A DNA stretch of 64,000 nucleotides from Cyanidium caldarium (lineage: Eukaryota > Rhodophyta > Bangiophyceae > Cyanidiales > Cyanidiaceae). Shown here one piece after another: positions 1 to 10,025 of the stretch (the first letter of the stretch is position 1; each line of letters starts with the position of its first letter). Made by a program: the position numbers and the translations under genes. The stretch spans positions 186,001 to 250,000 of the forward strand of contig JANCYW010000011.1 of NCBI GenBank assembly GCA_026184775.1, read 5' to 3'. The notes below the pieces were generated by a model, which saw only the letters and a program-made list of their open reading frames with translations, searched no databases and was not told the origin of the DNA.

Positions 1-614
1 TCCATCTCCACCTTGTACCGCGCATACGGATTGGTCGGCCGAGTCGCCGAGGTGGTGCAGTACGGCGCGTGCGGCGGCACGCCGTCAAATACCTGATCGG
101 TGGAGATGGCGATGAAGCGACAGCGGTGCGGTGAGGCGTTGCTGGCGCGGCCAGCGGCCACCACATCGTCCACCAGGCCGCGACGAATACGCGGCCCGCC
201 TTGGCCCGCCGCGCCGCCATGCTTCGGCGCCGCACAGTATACCACTGTGGCAAACGCGTCCGAGTTTTGTAGTGGCGCCAGCAACGCCGCGACCGCCTGC
301 CGATCCGCGGTGTCCAACTGCACCCAATGCAACTCGGGAATGGAGTGCGTCTGCGGCAATCGCAGCTGCGACGGTGGCGTGTGATGGTACGTCGCCCATA
401 TAGAGCGAAAGTAGACAAGGCGAGTCGAATGGGATTTGGGGTCGTCTCCCGCTACTGTCGTGTGGTTGTCCCCGTTTTCCAGCTGCAGCGCTGCTCGGAG
501 GACGCAGCGGCCGAGCTCGCCGGTGGCGCCGATGATCACCAACTGCCGCGGCTCATCGACACCCGGACGGAACGAGCGGTAAACGGGTTGACTTTCTGTG
601 ATGGTCTCTGGCAT
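1..614 (-). CDS. RmlD/MAT2B-like NAD(P)-dependent sugar-nucleotide reductase family protein (3' part outside window)
   Basis: The frame is open from an ATG at 614 down to the window edge and covers 204 codons of the N-terminal half. An extended short-chain dehydrogenase fold is visible. A Rossmann glycine motif of the form IGATGELG lies near residue 25. An STDQVFDG motif near residue 170 matches the STDYVFDG of dTDP-4-dehydrorhamnose reductases and of the MAT2B regulatory subunit of methionine adenosyltransferase. A Y-x3-K stretch (YARYK) follows before the edge. The first ATG upstream in another frame (at 622) hits a stop quickly, so 614 is the likely start. The gene diverges from the ALIX gene across about 170 bp. 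RmlD cannot be separated from MAT2B without the C-terminal half. Confidence 0.75.
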   Translation of the reverse strand, partial: MPETITESQPVYRSFRPGVDEPRQLVIIGATGELGRCVLRAALQLENGDNHTTVAGDDPKSHSTRLVYFRSIWATYHHTPPSQLRLPQTHSIPELHWVQLDTADRQAVAALLAPLQNSDAFATVVYCAAPKHGGAAGQGGPRIRRGLVDDVVAAGRASNASPHRCRFIAISTDQVFDGVPPHAPYCTTSATRPTNPYARYKVEM

Positions 615-785
615 TTTCTTTCATCCTGAACGGGTGCGGGCTGTCCTCGACGCTGACTGCCATCCACCGAGCCACACCCGTCTCCCGCGGCCGTGCGTTC
701 CGCGCGAGAGACAGCACTCGGGCGTTGCGCTCCGCTTTTCTCGCCCGGTGCCCTCGCTCACCCTCCCAAGAGTGCTATTCCCACC

Positions 786-3686
786 ATGTTAACCATCCAA
801 GCACCACAAAAAGCAACTCATGTGGATTACACCCTGTCCGACTCGTTGCTGCGGGCGGTACAAGAGGCGCACGGGGCGGTAGACGTGGTGGCGCTGACGC
901 AGCTGGTGGAGCGGTTCGGCTCGGCGTGTGCGCACTGGCAGGCGCGGCGGCAGCGAGTGACCGCCATATGCTCGGTGTCCGGTGAGGAGTACTCCAAGGA
1001 TGCGGTGGAGACGCTACAGGATTATTATCGCGAGTTGTGCTTTTTAGAGACGCGTTTTCGGTTCGGCACCGGGGGCAGCAGCACCGCTGCGAGCCGGGCA
1101 TTGCGGGGCAAGCGGGGTGAGGCCGCACCAGAGCCGTCGTCATCGTCTGCGAGCGCTTCCGAGCGGGATGTCGCAGTGGTGCCGGTGGTGTTCAGCTGGT
1201 ACGATGCGGTGTTGAGCAACAAAAAGTGCGCGCTGGCGGACAGCAGGCTGGAAAAGGCGGCTGTGGCCTTCAACATAGGCACTTGTTACGCCGCTCGCGG
1301 CCGTCGCCTCGTCGCCAGCGACACCGCTGGTGCCGCCGAGTTTCAAGCCGCCGGCCGGGAGTTTCAGCTCGCTGCCGGCTATTTCGCTTGGTTGCAGCGC
1401 ACGCCGCTGCACCGTCTGGGCGACACGATGACGCCCGACCTGCAGACCAAAGTGCTCAAGGTGCTCGAACTGTGCATGCTGGCCAACGCGCAGTTGTGTG
1501 TGCTCGAGCTGGCTATCAGCTCCAAAAAGTCGCTGATGAACACCAGTCGCATCGCTTCCGGTGCCGCCGAGCTGTTGTGCTCGGTGCGGGTGCGGCTCCC
1601 GGAAAAGTACTTCCCGCCGCTGTTCGTCGAAGTGGTCGACGCGTTGCAGCTGTATGCGTCGGCGCAAGCCGAGTTTCATTGTGCATTGGATTTGGATGAT
1701 GAGGGCAGCGGCAATGTGGCGCAGCTGCTGGCCAAAGGCAACGATGCCTGTGTGGAGCGATTGTGGCGGTATCACAAGGCGGCGCAACAGGCCGAGGCGG
1801 CGCTGCGAAAGAGCGCCGTCGCCCACAACGCCTTCCTGTCGGCGCGCCTGCAAGCGATTGCCGGCCGCTGTAACGCCGCCGCTCGCCGTTGCGAACAGGA
1901 GAATGCGGTTGTGTTCCAGATTGAGAGCGGCAACGACCACGCCGAGCGACGCATCCGCGAGCTGCCCGCCGTCGGCAGTACGGTGTTGGTGAGCGTGCCC
2001 GACACCGAGGCGTTGTCGACAGCGCTCGGCGAGGGCGCTGCCGCCCGCCGCCGCGCAGTGTTTCATGCGCGGCGCTCGCTGCCAAACCAGTCGCCGCTGT
2101 TGGCGCTGGCGCGCATCGTCCCGCGGGAGCTGTCGCTGTTGGCGCAAAAGTACCGCATGGTGGCCGGGCAGCGCATCGGCGACGAAGTGACGCGCCTGCG
2201 CCAGGCCAATGCCACGGCGCGCGACCTGCGTCGCACGCTGAACGTGGCCGCGCTGGTGGACAGCATCCCGCCACCGAAATCGAATGCCGCCGCCAAGAGC
2301 AAGCGCCTGGGCGAAGTGCCCGAGAGCGTGCAAGGCTCTACGCTGGTCAAGTTCCGCAAACTGCTGCAGGAGATTCCGGACGGCGACCAGGACGATGAGG
2401 TGATGCAGACGCTGGCGCGGCGCTGCGCGGCGGAGATGCAACGTGTCGAGGAGTGGCTGCGCGAAGAAGAACGCGCCGACGCCAACTGGTCGCAAGCGGC
2501 GCGTGTTCAGAACGGACATCCCGAGTCGGCGGTGGCGCAGCGTCCGTATCGGGCGGCGCTGACGGATCTGCGCAAGCAGTTGGCGCTGGGTGCGGAGGCG
2601 CAGCGCATGTTGCGCGCCCGCGTGCGCACCACCCGCGCCGGCACCGCTGCCGAGGCGACGCGCCTGCTGGAGCGCCAACAAGGCGAGTCGGCATTGACGG
2701 CCACCGGCACCGCCGACGGGTACGGCGCGCCGCTGCATCGCGCACCGGCGGTCACGGACATCGATCGCGAGCACCCGGCGGCGGCGCATCTGGTGGCGGT
2801 GCTGGTGCGCATGGCGGAGATCGAACGTCGACGCGAGCGCCTGGCGTTGGAGATGCACGAGCGCTTTATGACCGATCACTTTGGCGACGCGTTACTGGAG
2901 GAAGATTTCCCGGCCGAGCAGACCGAAGTGGATGGAGATGCGCTCATCTCGCGGCGCCTCGCCTCGCGTTACGGCCGTTGGTTGCAGCAGGCGCAGGATC
3001 TGGTGGGCGGCACCGCCAACAATATGCTGGCCGATTTGACGGCGGCACTGAACGCGTTTCACCGGGCGCGTGGCGAGCTGGACGCCAGCCTGGCGCGCGC
3101 GGTCGACGAGGCCGGCCGGGTGCACCGCGCCATCGAGGATCTGCAGGGCATCGTAGAGGCGATGCATCAGGGGCGCGGATTCTACGCCAAGCTGTTGCAG
3201 AACGTGGAACGGTTGTCGGAGGATGTGCACGGGTTTTGCAAAGCGCGACAGTTGCACACCGAGGGGTGTCTGGGCAAGGCGGAGGCGCCGGAGGCGAACG
3301 GCTGGTCGCAGCGGCCGTCGCCCAGCTCGTCCAACGGCAGCCGCTCGAATGATAGCCGGGAGGAGGCGGGCGGCAGCGGCGGCAACTACAGTGACATTCA
3401 TATACGTTTCGCGGCGATGCCGTCGGTGGCGGATGCCCATGCAGCTGCCGAGGTGACCGACCATCCCACCGCCAGCCGGGCGACGGTGGAGGCACCGCTG
3501 GGTGCGCCACAATTCTTCCACGCGCCGCCATCGGTCGCGCATACGGCGCCGGCACCAATGCGTCCTAGTGGTGTCGCGATCGCGCGCGGGCGTGGCGGGC
3601 GCGCTTCGCCTCCCGCGGCGGCGGCGGGCACGCGTCATCCGTATCCGCCGGGTGCCCGTCTGCCGCCGTCGAATCCGTACGCGTAG
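786..3686 (+). CDS. ALIX/Bro1-family ESCRT-associated protein
   Basis: This 966-residue protein has a Bro1 domain in about the first 390 residues. The conserved YYREL segment and the FSWYDA...EKAAVAFNIG region of the family are clear. A long alpha-helical V-like domain follows (about 400-770), and then a low-complexity Ser/Pro/Ala tail (about 800-966) ending PPSNPYA. ALIX and yeast Bro1 bind ESCRT-III and act in endosomal sorting, membrane scission and repair in the cytosol. ALIX is about 870 residues, so length and order fit. I chose the ATG at 786 (context CCACC) because the 31 residues upstream in frame are not family-like. The 3' end overlaps the C1D gene on the opposite strand by 122 bp. 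Confidence 0.85.
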   Translation: MLTIQAPQKATHVDYTLSDSLLRAVQEAHGAVDVVALTQLVERFGSACAHWQARRQRVTAICSVSGEEYSKDAVETLQDYYRELCFLETRFRFGTGGSSTAASRALRGKRGEAAPEPSSSSASASERDVAVVPVVFSWYDAVLSNKKCALADSRLEKAAVAFNIGTCYAARGRRLVASDTAGAAEFQAAGREFQLAAGYFAWLQRTPLHRLGDTMTPDLQTKVLKVLELCMLANAQLCVLELAISSKKSLMNTSRIASGAAELLCSVRVRLPEKYFPPLFVEVVDALQLYASAQAEFHCALDLDDEGSGNVAQLLAKGNDACVERLWRYHKAAQQAEAALRKSAVAHNAFLSARLQAIAGRCNAAARRCEQENAVVFQIESGNDHAERRIRELPAVGSTVLVSVPDTEALSTALGEGAAARRRAVFHARRSLPNQSPLLALARIVPRELSLLAQKYRMVAGQRIGDEVTRLRQANATARDLRRTLNVAALVDSIPPPKSNAAAKSKRLGEVPESVQGSTLVKFRKLLQEIPDGDQDDEVMQTLARRCAAEMQRVEEWLREEERADANWSQAARVQNGHPESAVAQRPYRAALTDLRKQLALGAEAQRMLRARVRTTRAGTAAEATRLLERQQGESALTATGTADGYGAPLHRAPAVTDIDREHPAAAHLVAVLVRMAEIERRRERLALEMHERFMTDHFGDALLEEDFPAEQTEVDGDALISRRLASRYGRWLQQAQDLVGGTANNMLADLTAALNAFHRARGELDASLARAVDEAGRVHRAIEDLQGIVEAMHQGRGFYAKLLQNVERLSEDVHGFCKARQLHTEGCLGKAEAPEANGWSQRPSPSSSNGSRSNDSREEAGGSGGNYSDIHIRFAAMPSVADAHAAAEVTDHPTASRATVEAPLGAPQFFHAPPSVAHTAPAPMRPSGVAIARGRGGRASPPAAAAGTRHPYPPGARLPPSNPYA

Positions 3687-4047
3687 ACGACGGCGCCGGC
3701 AGTCGTTTCTCAGCGTCGCGTATCTTCGTAAAATATGCCTGCACGCGACGGAGGTCTTGTCGCACCGGATGCGCCGCCGCGTCCACCCCGCACAGCTGCA
3801 GGAAGAGGAAGAAGAGCGCGTTGAGGGCGTACGCCAGCGCGGCCAGCAGTTTGGCCTCATCCAGTGCCGCTCGGGTGATGTGGGCCGGATCGGCAGCGCT
3901 AGAACGTTCTTCGCGCTCTCGTTTCATTCTTCGCCATTTGCGGAGCAGCGACTCGAGCTGCTTTTGCAGCGCGAGCACTCGCGGGCGGAGAGCGTCGGCG
4001 GAGCAGTCGCCCGTGGACGCGGACTCCGGGTGCTCGTCGTCCGCCAT
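3565..4047 (-). CDS. C1D: C1D/Lrp1 nuclear exosome cofactor (Sas10/Utp3/C1D family)
   Basis: This 160-residue protein has the C1D family core. A segment resembling the human LAYTLNSMFWVYL...GVNPKEHPVKQEL block is seen here as LAYALNALFFLFL, then GVDAAAHPVRQDL, then a helix before KIRDAEKR. C1D/Lrp1 (Rrp47) is a small helical protein. It partners Rrp6 of the nuclear exosome in 3' processing of rRNA, snoRNA and snRNA and is also linked to DNA repair. The C-terminal 40 residues are basic and lie antisense to the end of the ALIX coding region. The start at 4047 is the Met just before the conserved part. An in-frame extension to 4227 would run into the 55-bp repeat zone and is not family-like. The gene shares its upstream region with RPL35. 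Confidence 0.82.
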   Translation of the reverse strand: MADDEHPESASTGDCSADALRPRVLALQKQLESLLRKWRRMKREREERSSAADPAHITRAALDEAKLLAALAYALNALFFLFLQLCGVDAAAHPVRQDLRRVQAYFTKIRDAEKRLPAPSSTRTDSTAADGHPADTDDACPPPPREAKRARHARARSRHH

Positions 4048-4210
4048 GTGTGAGAGAGCGATGGCGACAGGAGGGGAGAGGCGCGGCGGCGCGTGCTGCG
4101 CGTGCACTGGTCGCTCGTCGAAACCGGTGTTGCGGATGAGGCGCTCGGGCACGTCTACTCCCCGGGAGTGCGATGAAAGGCGGGCGGAAACGAATGGAGA
4201 GTTTCGTCGC

Positions 4211-4265
4211 GTCGGATCGAATCCCACACGTAAAACGTCACGCCCGTTCTGTCACAAGGCGCGCC
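4211..4265. repeat. 55-bp tandem repeat, copy 1
   Basis: This copy is identical over 55 bp to 4271-4325 and is separated from it by 5 bp of unrelated sequence. It contains ACACGT, ACGTCA and GTTCTGTCACAAGG elements. Confidence 0.97.
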
Positions 4266-4270
4266 TCGCG

Positions 4271-4325
4271 GTCGGATCGAATCCCACACGTAAAACGTCA
4301 CGCCCGTTCTGTCACAAGGCGCGCC
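4271..4325. repeat. 55-bp tandem repeat, copy 2
   Basis: This is the second perfect copy of 4211-4265, ending 77 bp before the RPL35 start codon. Perfect identity suggests a recent duplication, or active conservation or homogenisation. Confidence 0.97.
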
Positions 4326-4402
4326 GTCGTCTTGGCGTCGCCGCGACGGACGCGTCGGACGTTCCTTGCGCAACGCCGATCGTTGCCACCACCTCCAACA
4401 CT

Positions 4403-5083
4403 ATGGCCGAGAAGCTAAAGTACAAGGCAGTCGACCTCCGCGAATGGCCCAAATCCAAGCTGGAGGAACACCTCAACCAGCTGAAGACAGAACTGCAGCA
4501 GTTGCGGGTGCAGAAGGTGGCCGGTACCGCCGTCAAACAGGTGCGCAGAATGTAAGTGTCGCGTCGGATCGGCTCGGGCAGGGCGCGCCAGGCGCATCGT
4601 GTGACGGGATGAATCCGTTGCAGCAATACGCTGAACAGATAGGGACACTTGACGGGCAGCTGCGGCGGCGTTCTGCGGCGGCCGCTGAAATCACCCACAC
4701 GGATCGACGCTGATAGCACGGATCGCCTCCCGGCGCTCTGGCCCTCACCTCGCAGAACATCAACTAACCGAGTGCGAATATCGCCAGCCTCGCTCTGTAT
4801 CGGCCGGCGTTCTTCCGCCCATCTCCACAGCAGGTGGCTACGCAAGGGTATCGCCCGCATTCTGACCATCATGTCCGAGGCCCGTCGTGAGGCGTTGCGC
4901 GACGAGTATCGCAACAAGAAGTGGAAGCCGCTGGACTTGCGCCCCAAGAAGACGCGCGCCATGCGGCGGCGGCTGTCGCCCACCGACGCCGCCCGCATGA
5001 CTTTGCGCGAGCAAAAGCGCCTGCAGCATTTCCCACCCCGGCGGTACGCCCTGCGCCCGCGGGATGCTGTGATGCAGGAATAA
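4403..5083 (+). CDS. RPL35: 60S ribosomal protein L35 (uL29), spliced: join 4403-4551, 4831-5083
   Basis: Joining the two exons gives 133 residues that match eukaryotic uL29 along its whole length. An N-terminal helix pair (WPKSKLEEHLNQLKTELQQL) is followed by the RVQKVAG loop and a basic RKGIARIL segment. Next come the KWKPLDLRPKKTRAMRRRL signature and a basic C-terminus. uL29 sits at the exit tunnel of the large subunit and contacts SRP and nascent-chain factors. The exon join falls inside an Ile codon (AT|C), giving an R-I-R transition exactly where animal and yeast proteins have K-I-R. Without splicing, the first frame stops right after the donor. An AATAAA overlaps the stop codon at 5079-5084. 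This is the only protein gene in the window that clearly needs splicing. Confidence 0.93.
4552..4830 (+). other. Spliceosomal intron of RPL35
   Basis: This 279-bp phase-2 intron has a GTAAGT donor, a CAACTAAC branch-point-like element near 4760-4767 (about 65 bp before the acceptor) and a CCACAG acceptor. The donor and branch match the strict yeast-like consensus reported for the few introns of Cyanidioschyzon-type red algae. The protein alignment supports both junctions to the base. Confidence 0.9.
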
Positions 5084-5185
5084 AGCGGCGACGCCAAAAA
5101 GCGGCGAACGAATCGAAAAGGCCGACAATTTACTCGCTGCCGTCATCCCCGTCGTCGCCGGACGTGACATCCCCTCTCTGGTGGA

Positions 5186-8100
5186 TCACTGCTGGATTTC
5201 CGACAAATCCAGCACCCCCCGTGGCACTCGCGAGATGTGTTCACACAGCGCCAGCCGGTTGCGGCGCAAGGCTTCGTCGTCCACCAACACCAGCACATGA
5301 TCCATAAAACCGTCCACCGACGGCTTGATGGCGATCAAGTCGGCCAGCACCCCGTCCACATCATCACACGCTCGCTGGCGCGGCGCCAGCAGCCCGCGCG
5401 CCTGCATCGCCTCGTACAACTCGCGTTCGGCGCGCTCGCACAACAGTGCCCGCTGCACCGCGCCAAACTCGCGCCCCTGCGCGCTCACCAATCGATACGG
5501 CCGTTCAAATGCGGTGATGGCCTCGGCGAGGCGGCCGCTGTCGCGAGCACGCCGCAGCGTCTCCAGAATGCGGTAAGCGCGCGCCGGTGCTGTGGCATGC
5601 GTACGCAACACCGCCCGCACCATCTGCACATGCGCCGCGTGTGTGCTGGTGTTGCCGCCAGTATCCATTGCCTCAACGCCTTCCTTCTCGGCCGCTGCCG
5701 CAGCCATTTGCACGGCGCCCTCGCCATCGATCAGCCACTGCTCCAACCGGCGCTCCACAAACTCCAACACCGCCCGACACACCTCGGCATCGGCCGGCAC
5801 CGGCAGCTGCTGCGCCGCCAACGGCACCACGCGCGCCAAATCCACCGCCTCGTAGCCGCTGGCCACCAGAATCTGTACCACGCCGAGTGCGGCGCGCCGC
5901 AGCGCGAACGGATCGGCCACCGAACGCGGCGCCATGCCGACGGCGAACAGGCCCACCAGCGAGTCCAGACGATCGGCCACCGCAATGGCCGCCCCGGGCA
6001 CCGTCTCTGGCAGCGCACCACCGGCGGCACGCGGCAATGCCGCTTCGTAGATGGCGCGGGCCACCCCCTGCGCCTGTCCCTGTCGCTCGGCGTAGTGCGC
6101 GCCCATCACCCCGGCCAGATCGGTGAATTCCACCACCAGGCGGGTGGCCAGATCGGCCTTGCACAGCGCTGCGGCCGTGCGCGTCACCATCGGCAGCGAC
6201 TGCCGTTCATCGGCGGGCACGTTCGCCGTGGTGGCCATGGCCTCGCACAACGTCGGCGCCAGTGCCTCGATGCGCCGCGTCTTGTCCCGCATGCTCCCCA
6301 GTCGCTCCTGAAACACAATGCCCTCCAGTCGCGGCACCAGCGTCTCCAGCCGGGTGTGGCAGTCGGCGTCGTAGAAGAACTTGGCGTCGGCGTAACGCGC
6401 CCGCAACACTGCTTCGTTCCCAGAACGCACAGTGACCTCGTCCACGTGCGCGCCGTTGGCCACCGCCACGAACGCGTTCAACAGCTGCACCGGCGCGCGC
6501 ACCGCCCGGTCGCCTCTCGGGACGTCCGCTCGACGAATGGGAAAGTAGCGCTGGTGTTTGCGCATCACCGTGGTCAGCACCGCCTCGGGCAGTGTCAGAA
6601 AGGCCTCGTCGAATGTGCCCAGAATGGCGTGCGGTGCCTCGACCAGACGCGCCACCTCCTTCAGGATCGCGTCCTGCGGATCGTGCAGCTCGCCGCCCAG
6701 CGACGCGGCCAACTGTTGTGCCTGCTGTCGCACCAGCACCTCGCGTTGCTCCACGTCGGCCACGATGCCCAGCTGGTCGCGCATTATGGCGGCGTACTGG
6801 GACGCGTGCGTCAACCGCTGCGGCACCGCCGCCACATAATGAGACGCGAGCGACGCACTCGAAACATTCAACGACGCATCCGCCAGCGTGCGCAATCCAT
6901 ACGTCACTGCCGTGGCGGTCAGCCCAGCGTACTGCAGCGGCACCACCTGATCGTCTAGCATCAGCACCAGCCAGCGGATCGGCCGAGAGAACAGCACGCC
7001 CGACGCGTTCCAGCGCATGCTGCGGCGGAACTGAATGCGCGACAGCACGCGCTCGGCAACCTGCTCGCGGAGCAGGCTCTCGGCGTCGCGGCCCGTCTCA
7101 GGTCGCACCACGAACAGGTACTCGCCCTGTGGGGTGGAGCGCAACTCCACTTCGGGCGCGTCCACGTTGTCGATGCCGTGCCGCCGGCAGAACCCGATGG
7201 CAGCCGCGGTCGGGGCACCGGTGTCGGCGTCGAAAGCGGTGCGCCGGGGCGGCCCGCGCTGTTCCACCCGGCGATCCGGCTGGCGCCGTCGCAACCGCTC
7301 TACCACCACGGCCAGGCGCCGCGGGGTGGCGTATCGGCGAATGACAGTCGCCTCGGGGGGTGCCTCCGGCAACAGGCGCGTTTCCCTCAGCCACTCGGCC
7401 ATCAGTGCCTGCAGCTGCTCCAGCGCCCGATCCACATCCCCGGGCGGCAGCTCTTCGGTGCCCACCTCCAACGTAAGACATGCGGTGGCCGCTTCCGCAT
7501 CCGGAGCGGGTGTCGATGGGGATGATGCTGGCGGCGACGCCGACGTGGGCACCGCCACGCCATCCCCCAAGCCCGATTCCACGCTCGCCGTCTTCAACAA
7601 CGGAAAGTCGGCCTCCTTCCGCCGCTGCAACCACAGCGCGGCCACCTCCCGCGCCAGACCGCGCATGCGCTGAAAGTATCGCGCCCGTTCGGTGACCCCG
7701 ATGGCGCCGCGCGCGTCCAACACGTTGAACACATGACTGGCACGCAACAGGTCGTTGTACGCGGGCACCGGCAACGCCTTGCCAATCAGCGCCTGCGCCT
7801 CGGCCTCGTACGTCTCGAACAGTGCGCGATGCCGCCCGATGTCCGCCTCGTCCAGGTGGTAGCGGCTCATCTCCACCTCGTTCTGCAGAAAGATCTCGCC
7901 ATACGATATGCCCGGCGCGTACTCGATATCCTTAAAGTGGTCCCGTTGCTGCAATGCCATCATGATGCGCTCCATGCCGTAGGTGATCTCCAGTGCCACC
8001 GGACTCACCGGCAGGCCGCCCGCCTGCTGAAAGTAGGTGAACTGGGTGATCTCGCAGCCGTCCATCCACACCTCGTAGCCGAGTCCCCAGGCACCCAGCG

Positions 8101-8851
8101 CCGGCGACTCCCAGTTGTCCTCCACGAAGCGGATGTCGTGCGCCGCCGAATCCACACCAAGCGCCTGATACGAGCCCAGCAGCAGGTCTTGGCAGTTGGG
8201 CGGACACGGCTTGAGGATGACCTGGAACTGGGTGTGCTGCTGAATGCGGTTCGGGTTCTCGCCATACCGCGAGTCGTCCGGACGCACGGACGGCTCTTCA
8301 TACGCCACCGACCATGGCTCCGGCCCGAGTACACGCAGAAAAGTGGCCGGGTTCATGGTGCCGGCGCCGACCTCGGAGTTGTACGGCCGCCACAGAATGC
8401 AGCCGCGCGACGCCCAGTACGACTGCAGCCGGAATATCGCCTCCTGAAAAGTCAGCACCCTGCTGGCAGAGAATTGGGTTGCTGGCACTGCGGCGGTGCC
8501 GTGCCCGTCGCCACTGGCAGACACTCGGCCTGGCCGAACCGGGCGGGATGACGCTCGGGAACGCGTGGGCGATCCGCCTTCCGAAGTTGAAGAAGGGGAG
8601 GAGGAGGAGGAGGAGGAGGAAGATCCTCGCTCGGCCGCCGCCATCCAATGCCGCCCCAGCACACCCGATCGCCTGATCCATACACCGCCCGCTGGACACG
8701 CGCTTGTCGGGATATTGCACGACCTCCCTAGCGCTGCGCCTCTCCTCAGCCAGTGGGGCACGCGAGCCATGCAACCGCCCGCCGCCCGCCAGCCGACCCA
8801 ACCGCTACCGGCCGACAAGAAAGCCATGACATCATGCCGTCGCTCGTTCAT
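5186..8851 (-). CDS. Fused alpha-beta glycyl-tRNA synthetase, organellar (plastid-type)
   Basis: This 1221-residue protein fuses the two subunits of the bacterial heterotetrameric GlyRS. The alpha catalytic part begins near residue 140 ([13 protein letters not shown], then [12 protein letters not shown]) and runs to about 430. After a Ser/Pro-rich linker, the beta part starts with [12 protein letters not shown] and continues with the HD-like and anticodon-binding regions to the C-terminus. This layout is typical of the plant and algal organellar enzyme (EDD1). It charges tRNA-Gly in the plastid and, in plants, also in mitochondria. The first 130 residues are rich in Arg, Ser, Ala and Gly, contain a GAG-encoded Ser run, and look like a transit peptide plus spacer. 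The ATG at 8851 is the first in frame; 8827 is also possible. Confidence 0.93.
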   Translation of the reverse strand: MNERRHDVMAFLSAGSGWVGWRAAGGCMARVPHWLRRGAALGRSCNIPTSACPAGGVWIRRSGVLGRHWMAAAERGSSSSSSSSSPSSTSEGGSPTRSRASSRPVRPGRVSASGDGHGTAAVPATQFSASRVLTFQEAIFRLQSYWASRGCILWRPYNSEVGAGTMNPATFLRVLGPEPWSVAYEEPSVRPDDSRYGENPNRIQQHTQFQVILKPCPPNCQDLLLGSYQALGVDSAAHDIRFVEDNWESPALGAWGLGYEVWMDGCEITQFTYFQQAGGLPVSPVALEITYGMERIMMALQQRDHFKDIEYAPGISYGEIFLQNEVEMSRYHLDEADIGRHRALFETYEAEAQALIGKALPVPAYNDLLRASHVFNVLDARGAIGVTERARYFQRMRGLAREVAALWLQRRKEADFPLLKTASVESGLGDGVAVPTSASPPASSPSTPAPDAEAATACLTLEVGTEELPPGDVDRALEQLQALMAEWLRETRLLPEAPPEATVIRRYATPRRLAVVVERLRRRQPDRRVEQRGPPRRTAFDADTGAPTAAAIGFCRRHGIDNVDAPEVELRSTPQGEYLFVVRPETGRDAESLLREQVAERVLSRIQFRRSMRWNASGVLFSRPIRWLVLMLDDQVVPLQYAGLTATAVTYGLRTLADASLNVSSASLASHYVAAVPQRLTHASQYAAIMRDQLGIVADVEQREVLVRQQAQQLAASLGGELHDPQDAILKEVARLVEAPHAILGTFDEAFLTLPEAVLTTVMRKHQRYFPIRRADVPRGDRAVRAPVQLLNAFVAVANGAHVDEVTVRSGNEAVLRARYADAKFFYDADCHTRLETLVPRLEGIVFQERLGSMRDKTRRIEALAPTLCEAMATTANVPADERQSLPMVTRTAAALCKADLATRLVVEFTDLAGVMGAHYAERQGQAQGVARAIYEAALPRAAGGALPETVPGAAIAVADRLDSLVGLFAVGMAPRSVADPFALRRAALGVVQILVASGYEAVDLARVVPLAAQQLPVPADAEVCRAVLEFVERRLEQWLIDGEGAVQMAAAAAEKEGVEAMDTGGNTSTHAAHVQMVRAVLRTHATAPARAYRILETLRRARDSGRLAEAITAFERPYRLVSAQGREFGAVQRALLCERAERELYEAMQARGLLAPRQRACDDVDGVLADLIAIKPSVDGFMDHVLVLVDDEALRRNRLALCEHISRVPRGVLDLSEIQQ
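8585..8622. repeat. GAG/CTC trinucleotide run inside the GlyRS leader
   Basis: This is a near-perfect GGA/GAG microsatellite. Read on the minus strand it encodes the Ser run between the presumed transit peptide and the catalytic domain. Confidence 0.85.
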
Positions 8852-9095
8852 GAACGAGACGCCCTCCACGACACGCCCGTAAGTGTTCCCAACGGCTACA
8901 CGGTCTAGAGGGACTTGGCCCCACCCGCCTCGCCGTGTCCTGCGGCGCCCGGCGTGTGGGGAGCGCCCGCGGTCGTTCCTTTCGGAAATTGCGGTTGTGC
9001 TGGACGGAGACCTGCGTCGAGAGCCTCATCTCTTTACCGCCGAGAACAGTTGGTCTGGGACTTCACGAGTACAGGAAGGCGAGGTGCGAGACGCC

Positions 9096-10025
9096 ATGGA
9101 CGTCATCGGAGCGGTGGGGCGCGTCAACACGCTCTCCGAGAACGTGCTGGTGGACTGGGTGGACGGCGCGGTGTTGGCGCCGTGGCTGGGGGCGCTGACC
9201 CGCAGCACCGCCAGCGCCTCCTGGGCGGGGTTGGTGCGGCGGTTTGCGGCCACCTGGGTATTCCTGTACGTCGGCTCGCTGTTGTTGTACTATTTTTTTG
9301 CCGGTGCGGACTATCTGCTGGTGTTTGTGTGGTTTCGGGACCGGCTGGTGGGCAAGCAGTATCGACCGTGCTGGCGAGAGCTGCGACGCGAGATCGGTAT
9401 GTCGACGTGGTCGCTGGCGGTGATGTCGCTGCTGTCGACGCCGATAGAGCTGCTGGTACAGATGGGGTACACCCGGGTGTACGACGACGCGCGCCAGTAC
9501 GGTTGGGTGTACTTGGCGCTGTCTCCGGTGCTGTTTGTGGTGTTCAGTGATACCATGATCTATTTTATTCACCGCGGGCTGCACCACCGATGGGTGTACA
9601 AGCACCTGCACAAGCCGCACCACTCGTTCATAGAGACGACGCCCTTCTCGGCGTTTGCGTTTCACCCGGTGGACGGTTTCTCGCAGGGCCTGCCCTACCA
9701 GCTGTTCGTGTTCGTGTTCCCGTTTCACAACCTGCTGCACCTGATCACCCTCGGTGTGGTCGGCCTGTGGACCATCAACATCCACGACCGCGTGACCGTG
9801 GGCATCCCCGGAGTGAACGGCGCCGCGCACCACACCATCCACCACGCCACCTTTCGCAGCAACTACGGCCAGTACTTTACGTTCTGGGACCGGATGTTTG
9901 GCACGCACAAGGACCCGCGCACCTGGCGAAGCGTCAAGCTGAACGAGGACGAGGTGTACGGCAAGGATGCCGGTGTGGGCTATTTGCAGAGACACCCCGA
10001 GGTAGCGTCCGTGAAAGCGGAATGA
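9096..10025 (+). CDS. Sterol C5(6)-desaturase (ERG3/SC5D/STE1 family)
   Basis: This is a 309-residue membrane di-iron oxidase of the fatty acid hydroxylase superfamily. It carries the His clusters HRGLHH, HLHKPHH and HHTIHH at about residues 165, 175 and 250, and several hydrophobic segments (about 45-75, 105-125, 145-165, 205-235). The spacing and the FSDTMIYFIHR and NYGQYFTFWDRMFGTHKDP blocks are those of C5-sterol desaturases, which introduce the delta-5 double bond in the ER. The final residues lack a strong ER motif. The ATG at 9096 has good context, and the in-frame residues upstream are not family-like. Confidence 0.85.
   Translation: MDVIGAVGRVNTLSENVLVDWVDGAVLAPWLGALTRSTASASWAGLVRRFAATWVFLYVGSLLLYYFFAGADYLLVFVWFRDRLVGKQYRPCWRELRREIGMSTWSLAVMSLLSTPIELLVQMGYTRVYDDARQYGWVYLALSPVLFVVFSDTMIYFIHRGLHHRWVYKHLHKPHHSFIETTPFSAFAFHPVDGFSQGLPYQLFVFVFPFHNLLHLITLGVVGLWTINIHDRVTVGIPGVNGAAHHTIHHATFRSNYGQYFTFWDRMFGTHKDPRTWRSVKLNEDEVYGKDAGVGYLQRHPEVASVKAE

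Larger units (their letters stand above)
4048..4402. promoter_or_regulatory. Shared upstream region of C1D and RPL35
   Basis: This 355-bp gap separates the divergent C1D and RPL35 genes. It holds two identical 55-bp copies (4211-4265 and 4271-4325) with a 60-bp period. Each copy contains closely spaced ACGT cores (ACACGT and ACGTCA), typical of bZIP-type binding sites. A pyrimidine/AC-rich stretch precedes the RPL35 ATG. No separate gene was recognised here. The regulatory role is inferred from position only. Confidence 0.55.

Noticed and set aside
1140-2879. 579-codon antisense frame opposite ALIX
   Set aside because: It has shadow composition (Arg/His/Gln/Leu) and no motif; the ALIX reading is supported by conserved blocks.
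4211-4325. ATCGAATCC strings in the repeat, reminiscent of a tRNA T loop
   Set aside because: The flanking bases do not form a T stem on either strand and no other tRNA arm is present, so it is treated as a plain repeat.
5237-6958. 573-codon plus-strand frame within GlyRS
   Set aside because: It has the same shadow composition, and the opposite strand encodes the GlyRS beta part with clear signatures.
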